A DNA stretch of 64,000 bases from Beaufortia kweichowensis. Lineage: Eukaryota > Chordata > Actinopteri > Cypriniformes > Gastromyzontidae. The position numbers and the translations under genes were made by a program. The stretch spans positions 10,537,607-10,601,606 of the forward strand of contig CM032808.1 of the NCBI GenBank assembly GCA_019155185.1, in the 5' to 3' direction. Position 1 is the stretch's first letter. Each line of letters starts with the position of its first letter. Below the pieces are notes generated by a model that saw only the letters and a program-made list of their open reading frames with translations, was not told where the DNA came from and did not search any database. This document shows positions 1-13,592 of the stretch, in pieces.

Positions 1-1218
1 AATCTCGAGGTGAATTTAATAACTTTAACAAATATTCAAATAACACGTCCATTAATCTGACTGTCATACCTGCAAAGTCAAGGTAATGAGCAATCATGGG
101 TTTCAAGGGCACAGAGACATATTCGTTACAGCTCATGTGCCCTGTCTAACTGGAAATGCAGGAACTAAATAATGCTGATATTTTATTGTTGATTTATTAA
201 TAATGCTGAACACTGCATTCCACCCTTAACAAATAATGACTCTGGGATTGTTAAGAAAAGAAAAAACATCACTACATTATTTGTTATAGGCAATAAGTCA
301 AAACACCATAAATTTTCTTTTGATATTTCAGTGTTTGATTGTGAAAACGTTTTCCTTGTGTTGTTTTTGGATATTGTGGCCTCAAGCAAATACCTCTGAT
401 TTATGCAAATATTTATTTGTACAGATAAAAACATTGCACGGAGGAAGAAGAAGAATAAACATCTTGGGCATTATCGTAATAAATTTTAATTAGAAGAGCG
501 TTCCTGGGAAGAGTAATTTGATAATGCTATTCCCAAGATGGTTGAAAAATTTACAGCGTGTAAGATTATTGGACCCTGGAGTGCATCTACCAATCAATCA
601 ATCTGAAATTGCAAATAAGTAAAAAGACAAACAAGTTAATCATATTAATTTAACTTGAACTCTTCATGCATGATTACTTTTCATGAATTTCATATGCCGT
701 TTTATTTTATATTGTATTGTAAAATAGCTGTACACCTGTCATTGCTGCTCTGATGATAGTTTCATCATATTCTAAACAAGGTTTTTAGTTAAGAGTTTCA
801 GAGCAATTTCCTGCATGTCAGTGTTTGACACAACTGAGATTTGTGCAGTGAGCTGATAACTGCCGTCTATCTCCACACCTGGAGGATTACTACTAAAAAT
901 CTATAAAGGGGATGGATGCCTTTGTTTGCCGCATTGTGCTGCCTTGTACGGAAACCTGTTCATTCTGGATAAGCACTAAAACATTTCATTGACTGAAGGA
1001 AAGAGCTTTAAAAATTTAAGAGGGACGAACCTCCGATGGAGGTGTATCGACTGTGTTTGAAAAGCCAGAGCTTTTGATGAGCATTGATGTCATAGGGTGA
1101 ATCAGATTTCAACAATTGTGTCAGATATTCTTTACAGTAGTAAATAAATAATCAATGGTCATGTTCTCCAGGATATTTAAGATAAACAATCACATGTGCT
1201 TATTAAAGACTATTAAGG

Positions 1219-1260
1219 CAAAAAGTCATTTGGATAAAAGCATCTGCTAAATGAATAAAT
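1219..1260 (-). repeat. SINE/L2-type 3' tail fragment
   Basis: On the minus strand this reads CATTTAGCAGATGCTTTTAT then CCAAA, the core of the tail shared by many fish SINEs and L2-like LINEs. Only about 40 bp remain. Confidence 0.55.
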
Positions 1261-2429
1261 CTCAATTTTGTTCTTTCTAAAAAGAAGCGCTAAATTAGAC
1301 CAACAAAGAAAAAATATTTGTATAACTACATTTGGAATGTAATTTTCTAAAATGCAGCCACTACCCCAAAAAAATGAATTTAAATCAGACCCAAATAAGA
1401 GGAAAAACAAATTTTCAGCACTTACTATTTGTCTGAGCACTCCTCTACCAGTCTATGATAAATGGATAAGACACCTTTGATGGGCTGCTTGGATTCAGAC
1501 TGCAGATTTCCACACAGTCTCTGCACTGTTCTTTTGATCACAGTGAAAAATCTGAGCCAATCAAGCATGTCAGGTGTATAAAAGAGACATGAGTCACTTC
1601 CAGCATAACAGTACAACATTGCAGCAGATCTGTTGGGAGATAAGAGCAAACTCTCTTTTTTCCCATTCAAAAAACCATGGTAAATATAGAAATCACACAC
1701 ATCAGTGTCACCGGTGAGCAGTATGAAATGAGCAATTATTTGATAGACCTTGGCACACTGTCACAACATGTCACTATCCAGCACCAATCATCAGACCGTC
1801 ACATAAAATGAAAGAGCTGGCAGACGTCAGACGCTGGAGAGCAGGATAGGAAATGTATCTCAATTAATTCTGTCTAATTCTTTGCTAATGAAGAGCACTC
1901 TGAAACAAATGTCAAGAGGTGTGTGTGTGTGTCCATGCGCAGGTGATGAGTCATCTCCATTGAGAAAAAGACTGACTAAAAACATTCAATGGAAAGGTAA
2001 AGCTTATTGCTATCTTATTGTATTTTATCTCTTGTCAGCTTTATGTGTCTCACGTTTCATCCACAGTATTTATAAGTCTGTTACATCCATTTTAAGTGGA
2101 ATTATTGCTGGTAATTAAAATGTGTCACATACAAAGCAATAACTTAAGGTCTGTAAATCTTGAGATATTAATGTACAGTCACAATTATCTGTTGTTGTCA
2201 TCTGCCAAGATGATATCATACAATATTTATACAGCACATGTAAAATTTCCTTTTTCTGAAACATAAACTAGCTTGGCATAAAACTATATTGATGTTGGAT
2301 ATCAAAGTGTGTGATGATTCCTAATTGGTGAGAAAATTATTTTTAATTGTACATAATATTTTTACAGTAATATGCAATTGACATACTGTAAGTATGCCAA
2401 AGCACTTTGGTAATTTCTGAAAATGTAAT

Positions 2430-2575
2430 GTTAATTATATTTTTTAAATACCTAAAATTAAAAAAGAAAAAAGTTGTAAACTATAGTTTTAAAAAAAAAT
2501 CAGATTTAAAAATAATTATTTTATATAGTTTGGATAGTGCATTTTCATGTGTATGCAGTGACAGTTATCAGGTTA
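2430..2575 (+). repeat. Partial family B MITE (right half)
   Basis: The right end CAGTGACAGTTATCAGGTTA and the preceding CATTTTCATGTGTATG block match family B; the left terminus is not recognisable. Confidence 0.5.
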
Positions 2576-3869
2576 AGTGCTTTTCCCACTATTTCATAAA
2601 AATATAAAACTTCTGCAAAATTGCTGACACCTTAAGCACTTATATTAAAGATGTGCATGAACGCCTGGTGTCCATCAGTCAGACGCTGCGGTTTGTAGAA
2701 ACTTGCCATGCCAATCTTAACAGTCTTAACGTGTCTTGGAGGCATAAAAAAAATCTCTTTGTGATGACCTGTAGGTCCTCGAATGGAGATCAAAAGCTGT
2801 TCATAAAAAATTAAAAAATGACGCGTGGCATCAGTGGCTCTTTCTCCAACAAAGAAAATGTTCCTAACTAGTGTTTATAACTAAGATGCTAATAAAAAAG
2901 ATTAGCCCTATTTAGGTTGCAATTATTTATTTACAATACTTACTATACTTACTATACAATACTTTTGCAGCAGATTTTACTTGTGATTTGAGCTGTAGTT
3001 CTATAACTAAAATAGTCAGGGTCATTATTATCACCTCTATGTTTTTCCTCAGTCCTGTCCTTTCTAAACATTGGTAGGATTTCTGAAATCAATTGTACAA
3101 CTCCTGCACTACTTTCTCATCTATTCTTCCATAATGCAATGTGAAGTATGACAAGTTCATCACAGAAACACATCTGTGTGATGCTTCATGTGCACTTTTC
3201 AGGGTACATATATGTATACGTACACCTGTGTCAGGATAATCAATAAGCCCTGTCTTTTGAACTTTTCAAAGATTTATTTGGTCTCAGGTTCTAAAAAAAG
3301 CAGTTAATATAACACGAGTATGGTACAGAAGTGTGGAGCACAACTTCACAAAAGCTGTCCTGCCAGTTCTAAATTAAAAGCTTGCGTCCCCATGAGAGTG
3401 AGTTGCCAGCCACAACAAATGACTCAACGTGACAAAGACCAATGGAGTAAAATGATTCTGTGTGAGTGGCCAATTACAATGAGCAATGATTCACTGTTTA
3501 CTCGTGGTAGGTTAACAATATATAACACATTATATACAGTTGAGTGAAATAAAAGAGATTTTGTAAATGTCATATAATAATGTTGTTTGACTGGGGTTAG
3601 AACGTGTTTGTAGTCTAAATGATGGCTGTCTGATGTGCTAGCATATCTGATATCCCAGCTGAATTTGTAGCCATTACTTAGCAGTGTTTTCTGTATGAAT
3701 TATTACAAGAATTTTCCCAAAACGCAGCAAACCCATATGCTTTAAAAATTAATAGGTTTAGCCATGAACTAAAAATTTAAAGAGAAACAACACATGCATA
3801 TAAATAAAAGGAATATTTTTGATAGTTTGCTGAAGCTACGGGCTGTTATCTACAACTGGCCAGAACATT

Positions 3870-4119
3870 TGTGACCCTGTCTGTGAAAACCAGGCTAAAG
3901 TCTAAAAATCTAATTCTGAGATAATGAGCATCAAATTTTGAATTCACCTATTAATTTCACTATGATTTAAATCTTTGACATGATCTTACTCAGACAGTAT
4001 TAAATATATCAATGTTAAATTCTCACAAAATGTTCTTTACATTATGAAGAATGATTAAATATAAAAACAGAAAAATCATAAAAAATGACTTTAGCTGGGT
4101 TTTCACAGACTAGGTCACA
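3870..4119. mobile_element. MITE-like element, family A, copy 1
   Basis: A 250-bp element with imperfect terminal inverted repeats of about 33 bp starting TGTGACCCTGTCTGTG on the left and ending CACAGACTAGGTCACA on the right. The AT-rich interior has no ORF. It shares its interior with the copies at 9403 and 13351. I recognise the type as a short non-autonomous DNA transposon common in cyprinids but cannot name the family. Confidence 0.75.
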
Positions 4120-4296
4120 TTTTGTTAGATTTAATACATTCTAAGATGTTAGACTAATTCAAAGATAAAATGTCTTGTCTGTAATGGTTACAGCAAGTGA
4201 AAAATAATTTTCTTGTATAAATACATCTGTCAAGTGATTGAAAAATAATTAAAATCCAATGACTCATTAGGCAGACATTAAAAAACATACTGTATA

Positions 4297-4365
4297 TGTG
4301 ATCTCATCTGTAAAATCCAGGTTAAGGTCTCAAAATCTAATTATGTGATTAGAAGCATCAAAGTA
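4297..4365 (+). repeat. Truncated family A MITE fragment
   Basis: The sequence from TGTGATCTCATCTG onward follows the left end of the family A elements (TCTAATT, then GCATCAAA) for about 70 bp; no right terminus is seen. Confidence 0.45.
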
Positions 4366-4889
4366 GTTAGTAGCCATAAAAATGACAGGAAATGTAAGTT
4401 CCCCAGTGCTTTCCGTGGTTCCTCATGTGTACTACACATCTATGTTTTATCCAAAATCCTGCACCACCTCGCTCTGTTAAAGTGTGAAATAGCTTTTAAG
4501 GAGATCCCGTCACCTTACAACCAGACCAATGAGTGCACCCGCCTAACCGTGATCCCATGTGTCCCTAAACAGTGAACGGAACATAGGACAAATGTTCTCC
4601 ATCAGCCTCTGACGTTTTAGTCATTTGTATTCAAAACAAAAAGCAGCTTTTAATTAAATCTTTACAACATTAATTTGGTTCATGAGAAGGAAGGGAACAC
4701 TCAGTGACCATATCCTCCCAGACAACACATGGCAACACTAATATGAAGAAGAGTAAACAGTGACGGTGGCAGAACATCAGGTACTGGATGAACAGGGCTC
4801 CACTCAAATGAATAAGCAATATGAGGTACAGAAATGCAGAAAGGTGCCTTGTTCAGACATGACACTACTTCATATTGACATTTTTCCTT

Positions 4890-5127
4890 TATAGACCATT
4901 TCACAAGATGTAAACAACACTGGTCCAGAAGCACTTCCTGTTTCAGTTTTTCTGTATTTCACATATGTAATTGAACCTTAAAGATGTTCGTTAAACATTT
5001 TGATTCCATTGTAAATGTTCTTTCTGTTGGAAAGTTGTATTTCGTTCTGACATTGTGTAGTGTTACAAAACTGAGACAGGAAGTGCTTTTGGACCAGTGC
5101 TGTTTACATATTGTGAAATGGTCTATA
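4890..5127. mobile_element. MITE with 61-bp terminal inverted repeats, family D
   Basis: The arms at 4890-4950 and 5067-5127 are inverted copies with only four mismatches over 61 bp (left end TATAGACCATTTCACA). The unit is 238 bp, ends in TATA on both sides (consistent with a TA target duplication), and has no coding capacity. The mariner/Tc1-like target suggests a transposase supplied in trans. Confidence 0.75.
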
Positions 5128-5222
5128 GGATTTCTTTGAAAAATTATGCCTTTTTTGTTGGTATTCATGTGCAGCTTAATGTGAGATTAGGTGATATATT
5201 TATTCTGTCCTTAAAAATGCAT

Positions 5223-5539
5223 TAACCTGTTAACTGTCACCATTTCTTAGAAGGAACACTTATGTCATTAAATTAAATTCATTAAGTTCTAATCTAATCA
5301 TGACAAACTATTGATGGAAAGGACCCAAGAATACTCAAGAATAAATATTTGACTAATTTTTATAACAATAAACATTACAAATTTATAAAAAAATGTTACT
5401 ATATTTTCAAAAATTCCTAAAATAAAAATTATTTAAAAACATTATTTAAAAAAATTAAATATCTAAAATTATAGTTTTAATTCATGTATTTGCATTTTCA
5501 TGTGTATGCTTAATATGTGCAATGACAGTTATCAGGTTA
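5223..5539 (+). mobile_element. MITE-like element, family B, copy 1
   Basis: About 317 bp, bounded by TTAACCTGTTAACTGTCAC and its imperfect inverse TGACAGTTATCAGGTTA. The AT-rich core carries the GCATTTTCATGTGTATGC block shared with copies at 20.8 and 51.1 kb. It lies 95 bp from the family D element. Confidence 0.7.
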
Positions 5540-8500
5540 GTGATATTTAATAAAATAGCACGCAAAAATATCTTATAATATTACCTGGTATCACTACATG
5601 ACATAAAAAGCATTTATGTGTACTTCCGTGTATTCACAGGGCGGGGTTTTAGAAAAAGGGGTGTGGCCAAGCCTGGCAAGATTCTATTACAACTAACATC
5701 ACTAACAGTACAACAACTTTAAATTACAATATTAGCTTCTAAGAAAATATTAGGCTTCTAAGAAAATAGAAAATAACTATTGACAATACAATTAAGTCAT
5801 TGGCTGCTTTCAAGCTCTGTTTCTGAGAAATCCTTTCACTTTTAAAACACTTAGCAGTTTTGTAACTCATCTGTTATAGCATTATTTCTCCTTCATTGCT
5901 CCCCTGAGGAACATCCACGATAAATGGTTTTAGCACGGTGCACAAATCTGTCACGGCCATGTGCTGGAGAAGAAAAAGGATGGACAAACTCATTTTCCTC
6001 AGCCCACACTTCATCGTCCCTGCTTTCTGCTGCAATGGATCTACTTTTGTTTTCACTACTTTTGTGTGCGTTCTTTAAAAAAATCTCTGGTTCTTCTCTC
6101 ACTCATAAATCATAGACAGAAAGGAAAATACTTACTGTCTATACCCTACCGATTCCACTAACCACTGCACTGTTGACTTTAACTGTCTGGAAACGCCGGC
6201 CCAGCTGAGCTCTGCTCAGATCATTGAACAGGGACTGGGTAAATTCCAGCGATGTACCCATGCCAAAATATGACAGACGTCAGTGTGACTAATTGCTTAT
6301 TATTTCCATTTAAAAACATATTTATGGGCAACTTTCATATAATTTTGCCTTGATGGCTTATGGTGAAGACATTTATTTCCATGCCAAAGAAAGAAATTGC
6401 AGTCTTGCAGTATCTGAAATTCAACATCTGAAATCTTTATAGGTTGTAGCAGCGGTTTAAAAGCAATACTAATGCAGCACTTCTGCCATTACTTTGTGTA
6501 AGCACACATTTGGGAGACTGTCAGGCAGACAGATAGCGTGTAACACTATGAAGTACAGGAGAACATGTGCAAATCCAGACGTCTTGACACGAGGGATTGT
6601 ACACCCCATAAAAACACTTAAAGGATTAAACACCCCATAAAAGCTAAAGCATAACGAGAAAAATGCACACAACAACCTTAAATAAAAAAAAGAATTTCCC
6701 ACTGTCTTGGCATTATAAAACAACTCTTCACTAACTGCTCAACAAGCAATGGATGAAAGAAATGGAGAAGCTTCTCATCCAACTATCAAAACGAGATAAA
6801 ATTATTGAGTTCAAGCTTTGAACTGCCGGCATTTGATGCCATAAAGCATGAGAGAAAAATAAGACGAGATGACTTTCAATGCCGTCCCCAGCTTGTCATC
6901 TGATTCAATCAATCAATGCATGGAAGGTCTATCAAGACTTTTCGAGGTGGAGGACTGCCAAAAGCACAGCTGTGTGTGTTCTCTGTCAATCAATTCTCAT
7001 TGTTTGAGACAAACAGATGCTCTGTTCTTGGATGTGAATCACCCATATGGAAAGACTGTGTATAAACATTGGTATGAGTCATAAGTGTTAGCTATTATTC
7101 ATCGTCCTGTGGAAATTGCTGTAAAAATATATTTATTATTTGTTTATTTGCTTTTTTTATGTAACAATGTGCATGCAATTAAGCAAAGGAACTTGTTAAA
7201 TATAACTTTTCTATTATTAATTTCAAAGTCTCTCTGGTGTCTTTAAGTACCTACAGGAGAATGCGTTTCTCTCACTCATTGAAGTATAATAATAATCAAA
7301 AATATTAAAATTCTGATGTTTCTTTTTAATATTCTTTAGATAAATATAAATGCACACAAATGAAATAATTGATCACATACAGCAAGATTATAATGAATGC
7401 ATATCAATAGAATAGAATAGTTTGCTGGGGTCTGTTCCTCAAATAAAAATCTAAATTTGCTATTTTACTAATCTCAATGCTGTGTAATTGACACCATGAA
7501 AAACTTCAAATTTACATCATCTTAAATAAAAGGGACAGTTGTCACACATCATCTCTTCATGCAGTTGTGCTACTGCCACATTGAATGACTGTGGGATCAC
7601 AAGACATCTACCTCCGGAGGAAAAGCAGTGCTGTGTCAGGTTGACTGTCTGTGTCTAAAGCCAGATGTGTGTTTAGATCTGCCAATTTGGAAAAAAAAGC
7701 CTTTTGGCTGCAACTAGATCAAGAACTAGGCTGTGTATCCATGAAGTAGTAAATAAAAGCCAGTCTATCATGATACATTTATAAATCAAAAACAGTCTGT
7801 TTAAGAAACACCTTAATGTAGCAGAATAGGCACTTTGTGATGTCTTATGTTGACTAGTCAGCCTAGCAAAATCTTTGCTGAAAGAAAAAAGTGACAAGAG
7901 GTTCTTAAACAGATTCATGTGGTTGCTCTTTCTATTGCTCTCTTGCTCGCTCTTTTGTGCTTCTTTATACAAAACTTTCAAAGTTTGAAAAAACTGGAAA
8001 AACTATTCAAGGTGGTTCTCAGACTCAGGGTCTCCTGCTGCTTATGTCTATGGGGAAATTAGCCAAGCCATTCAAGCATAAAGCAGCCTTTTTTTTCATT
8101 TGTCATCTTGGTTTTCTAAAGAACATTGAAATTTTTTCGATAAAACAGTCTTGTGAATTTTTGCCCATTTATTCAAGCTTAGCACCTAACAGTTTGCATA
8201 CAGATATTATTATATCATTATTGCGGTGAGCAGTAATCAGTTCATTAGGGTGTTACTGATAATTCTTACAGACGTCTGGCACAATCTGATGACACAGCTG
8301 AGACCGGAAGGAAATGGAGCTTCTATTTCACAATGAAGGCAAGTCACTGAATGCATTCAAAACCAGCTGCGGAGGTGCCAGTGTGTGTTTGGGTGTGTCT
8401 GAAAGACAGACTTTGAAAACAAGAGAGAAGAGCAAGAAGAGTCAAGCTGTTTTAGGGACACGGGAATTTCCTCAGGGAGGCATAAGGAAATAAATTACGG

Positions 8501-9402
8501 CAAATACAGATAGAGAGCATTGGAAAATATCACCAGACGGATTTTAACTCGTATATGTGCCGGCACTTAAAAGGACACATGCACTACCCTTCCCGTTATA
8601 CTTTTAACACCAAATTGCAATTTTGTGATACAAGTTGCTATTTACACCCAGGTGTAAATAGTCAATCTGAAAAAAAAAGATCAACAAATCCCCTGTAATA
8701 ACTGAACATCAATAACAGTGTTGACAGTGATGCCAAACTCCCACATTCCCAAAGTCTCATCTTCCGCAGTATCCTGTAAATGCAAATGACTTCTCTGTCC
8801 TTCACAAAGCTAAGATTTATTCTTAATCGGTCACTGAGGAATCTCTTCCACATTTGACAAATGTATGTGCCAAACCTAAAGTGCCTGCAATTATCCATTA
8901 CAATTAGATCCAAGAACTTGAAAAAAGAAAGCCTGTCTATGAATGCTGAATGAGCAGTCGTTTTTTGCCCTGACAAGGCAGACGGCACAAACTAACAGTG
9001 CTTAAAATCTTAATTATTTGCGTTCTGAGCCTAAAATGAGGAATCAATATCCAGAGCACATTTTAACAAGTCAAGCAGAAATAAGTTTGCTGGATTATGT
9101 TCCAGGGTTTAGCAGAGGTAATGAGCAGAACCTCAGCACAGAGCAGAAACTAACGAGTCTATAAAAACCTTAATGATTATAATAAGTATCCTATACACAT
9201 TCACATAATGATAATAAAAACATCTTAAAAAATGCATAATTCTGGTGAAAATGCATTTCTTAAATACAAGATATAGGCCAAATACACACTGTCTCCAGAA
9301 GTGTATTGCATTATTTCTTCCTACTTTCCTTTAGTATCAAAGTAGTTTCATTTAGTTCCTTTCTTCACTTCCACTTGACCACAGCAACACATCATAAGAA
9401 AT
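5540..9402. other. Gene-free interval with a higher-complexity stretch
   Basis: No recognisable exon. About 6740-7080 is less AT-rich and free of repeats, which might be conserved non-coding DNA; the rest is ordinary AT-rich sequence. Frames near 7.7 and 8.7 kb have no family resemblance. Confidence 0.5.
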
Positions 9403-9669
9403 TGTGACCCTATCTGTGAAAAGTCCAGCTAAAGTCATTTTTTGGATATTTCCTGTTTTCTACATAAAATCATACTACATAATATAAAGAACCCTCTGTG
9501 AAAATATAACCTTGTAATCTTTAATATTAACCGAGTAAGATAATGTCAAATATAAAATCACAGTGAAATTAATAGGTGAAATCAAACTTTGATGCTTGTT
9601 ATCTAATTTTTTGAGATTTAAGATGCAAGATTTTTAGACTTTAGCCTGGTTTTCACAGACAGGGTCACA
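9403..9669. mobile_element. MITE-like element, family A, copy 2 (inverted)
   Basis: 267 bp, ends TGTGACCC...GGGTCACA. The interior is the reverse complement of copy 1 (AATAGGTGAAATCAAACTTTG block), so it is inserted in the opposite orientation. Confidence 0.75.
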
Positions 9670-12600
9670 ATTGTCATCTTTATATATCCTATATATAACT
9701 TTTGAACACTGTCATCTACTTATCTTTTTTTAATTTGACATATTGTATATGTGTAATGGTAAAGAACATCCATTGCCAGTGTGTGGAAACGCATCAAACA
9801 GTTGAATGTCACAGATTGTTTCATTTATTTATGAGAGAAACAAATATACAGGCTATATAGCATAAAATTGACTTGAGTGGTATTTTCATTCAGCGCCGGC
9901 TTTGTATTTTGATTAAGTGGAATGAAAGGATTTGGTCACACAATGAAAGCAACATCATGGGAAAACAACAAATTTGGACCAATACAATTGCAGATTACTA
10001 AACTCAGGGTTGCTTTGAAAGACACATCACACCTTTGACGTGTGAAAATAGAATGCAACGTGACAAATGTTTTCTGCTTTTGTCCTAGTAATCTAAAGGA
10101 GATTTTTAACAAGACTCTTGAGATTTGAGCTAGACTTTATCATTTTACAGCAGATTTCATTAATACCAGAAATTCCCTCCTTTATTATCGAAACACAACT
10201 TTTGAAATACTGTTTCAAAGATGGTTTGACAAGGCAAATCTACATTGGAAAAAACCACTAAGAAGATATTGTACCTGCTGATAGTGTTTATTTGCACACT
10301 CTGGCTGTGCTGTTATGGCGTCTGATTTACTAAAAAAATTATGCAAATCAGGTAACGGTACAAACGAGCCTCCAGAATTAGTGCTGATCGCAATTTGCAC
10401 AGATCACTTTCCTACCTTGCAGGTCATGTGAGGTTGTGAAGGATGAAGCAGAATTACCACGATCTAGCATATACCAGGACATCACTGCAATGCAGACATC
10501 TGATCTGGCTCTTAAAATGCAGAAGATGCATCTGAATACCTGCCACATAACGTCTTATATCTATTGTTGACTAAAATAGGTAATTCCACAAATGTGATTT
10601 CTTTTCCTTCCTTCTCCCACCTTATTTTACTATTGTTAGTGGATTGTTTGTTTACTTTGTAAACATTTAGCAAAAAAAACATCTACTTTCTTATCTAGGT
10701 TTTCTCTCTCACATCCCTGAAAATCTCAAAAAAGTTCAGCTGTTGCAACACTCAAAACTTTTCAAACCCTTATCTTCATTCTCCTATACAAGCAGCTGAC
10801 AACATGTATCACCTCCCACAACCTCAAGTCCAACTCTATCATTCTTCAGATCTTTCCTTCATACCTCATAAATAACCTCTGAACTGAGAACAAAAACAAA
10901 ATTACAATCAGGAAGGTTTTTACTAGCATTTTTAAATCAAGCTTGCCGTCACAATACTATATTGAAAATATTTCATGTGTTGTTATCGGTATTTCTTTGA
11001 ATTGCAGAATAACCTTCAGTCCACGTCAATCTTAATCAAATATATAACAGAAAGGCACAAAGATCTATCAGGTGTTTCATAACCAAATTAATGCAATAAC
11101 AACAAAAACAACTTTTAATTGAAAACCACTCGGCTGGTGAAGCTTTGAAAAACAACATAATCAATGAAAACTTCATTTTAAACTATACGCAACAGAGCAT
11201 CCAAGAATTCTTTAGGGAAATATCTATTATTTTACCAACAATACCAGCAAAAGCAGAGCACATTGCTGTCAAGTGACACCTTTTTGTAATTTAAGGTGTT
11301 GACATGTCTCAAGATCTCCAATTATGAATGTGCGCTTCATTCAGAGTATAACTAGCACTATTTTGACATCTTCTGGAAAGTATCAACCCTGAGAGAATTT
11401 TGTGATTTTTCAACCCTGAAAATTTCACTTAGTGGATAACAAAGTACAGTTTCGAGGCATTAAGATTTTCATAACAGTACACTGCAAAAGAAAAAATACT
11501 TGTTACCTAATTCAATTGGATATTTATACATTTAATAATAAATTTAATTATTCAATTAAATAATCATAATAGATATTTAATTATTTATATTATTTATATA
11601 ATTAAATAATATATTAACTGTACCTTATACAACCTGTAAGTAATAGTTTTACTATAAATACAGATAACCAGATAGTCTTTCATTCCTTATTGTGCAAATA
11701 TAATATCTTCATTGTTTCATGCAGCAAAATGCAACATTTAAATATTGCACTGCTTTAGCCAAATATCACATTTTTTCTTTGTTGTGCCTCTCCAGTCCAA
11801 CTCCCTTTGGAAGCATCATTATTCCACCAAATCACAAGGTGAGTGTAGTTTCTAAGTGAGCCCCCTAGTCCCCCGAACCACTCATTCCTTTTGATAAATG
11901 AGCGGGGGAACATGACAGACACAGTTTGGTCCCTGTAGTCAGCACTACAGACTAATGACTGTCACAAAACCAACTCCCTATGATCAAAAGGTCCTTAAAT
12001 AAGGTCTGTCAGTGGAGGATTGTCTCTCGCAACAAGAGTGGCAATGCATAGAGAATGCTGTGGCGAATCATGTGGGCTGCAATCCAGCGAAAGCAGAAAA
12101 AGACTCTCCAAAATCAAGTGGCAAAATAACAGCGAGATATGGGCTTTAAATTACTGCTCATCTCGTCTATAATTTAAAGTTTCAAGCAAGTTTCATTGCT
12201 CGGGGCGTGTGCAAAACTGAATTGTCTCATATCGTGGTGTCATTCCAGCTCCATGGGGAGAGATAACATGAACATTTAGCTTTAAATGTCAGGCCTGGTT
12301 AATCAAGCATGCATAGCAGTGGCCACAACCAAATTATGAAATATACTCTTCAATTAGTAAATAAATTATGAAGCCATATGATGCCAGCGTAGGAGGTCTT
12401 CAAATTTAATATTTTGAAACACAACCAATAAGAGTCTATTAATGTCACATCATTAAAACTGAACAGAGTTGAAGCTCAGCATCAGAATTACATTACAAAC
12501 AGTAATAGTACAAATAAAATAAATTAAAGATTTACAGATTTACCATAACTCCACCAAGCAAGTATTCCAAACTCATAAAGTAAAAGAATCTCATATGTAT

Positions 12601-12959
12601 AATGTGTGTAGCCTCAACAAAAAAAGTGTAAAGGATAACACATTGCTAGTCATACTGTGATACAAGCTTTGTCAGAAATAATTAGGATAATTCAAAGCTC
12701 CAAATGAGGATGAAACGCTAAGCTAAAATTAACCTCTGACAATCACTGATGAACAATGTGGTTGGAGCAAGAGGAAAGACATTTTCATGACATTCATGAT
12801 GAATGCACTTAAGACCTTGTTAGTTTTACACAGTGCAAAACATTTAACTTTTTCATATGTATCCACACAGTGTTTTGCTCTTGTAATATTTGTTATGAAA
12901 TTCCACCGCATTTGTATTCTTGTCATGCATTTTTATCAGAAACCATAAAGGCCATTATG
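9670..12959. other. Gene-free interval with a candidate conserved non-coding element
   Basis: No recognisable exon. 11500-11640 is nearly pure A/T. 11790-12340 is complex, non-repetitive sequence with homeodomain-type TAAT/ATTA cores, a candidate enhancer only. Confidence 0.45.
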
Positions 12960-13020
12960 AGGCCATTATACTTCTCAAAGGTCTTCTTAACTAGAAGACC
13001 TTTGAGAAGTATAATGGCCT
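12960..13020. repeat. Perfect 28-bp inverted repeat with 5-nt spacer
   Basis: The arm at 12960-12987 is the exact reverse complement of 12993-13020, around TAACT. The outer ten bases (AGGCCATTAT) are also repeated directly just before the left arm. No gene is adjacent. It could form a hairpin or cruciform; the origin is unknown. Confidence 0.85.
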
Positions 13021-13350
13021 AATTTGTGGACAGGACTTGAGAAACAATTTTCTCCAGATTTCCCTGGACAAGGATTACAAAGATCAAAGAGTGGCAGAAA
13101 TGTGAAAAGGTGAAATGAATGTTTGATGTGGGCTTGAAAAGAACATGAAATGAATTGCCCAACAGAGTGAATTTCACAGGCTTTCAGAGTCACGGATGCC
13201 AGGGACACAAATAGATGTCTCAGAGCGACCCTCCATAACCTCTCTAGCCATGATTATATAGATTTATTATTTATATATAGAAAATTATTCATATGAAAAA
13301 TCCAAGATGTTATACTGTAAACTAAACTGTAGAGTTAGATATTGTGTTTA

Positions 13351-13592
13351 TGTGACCCTGTCTGTGAAAACCAGGCTAAAGTTTAAAAAATCTAATTCTT
13401 AGATAACACAAATCAAAGTTTGATTTTATCTATTAATTTCACTATGATTTCAATCTTTGACATAATCTTACTCTGTCAATATTAAGGTTATCAAGGTTAC
13501 ATTTTTACAGAATATTCTTAACACTATTTTATTATGATTTTATGTAGAAAACAGTAAATCAGTAAAAGCTGGGTTTTACAGGCAGGGTCACA
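13351..13592. mobile_element. MITE-like element, family A, copy 3
   Basis: 242 bp, ends TGTGACCC...GGGTCACA, flanked by TA on both sides. Same orientation and interior as copy 1. Confidence 0.75.

Larger units (their letters stand above)
1..3869. other. Gene-free AT-rich DNA
   Basis: No exon with coding similarity on either strand; frames are short and unrecognised. It holds the SINE tail at 1.2 kb and the partial family B element at 2.4 kb. Confidence 0.6.

Noticed and set aside
3850..3866. AACTGGCC resembling miR-193 seed sequence
   Set aside because: Only eight bases match and there is no hairpin precursor; it is at the edge of a MITE.
8662..8988. 108-codon frame on the minus strand
   Set aside because: No similarity I recognise and no supporting context.
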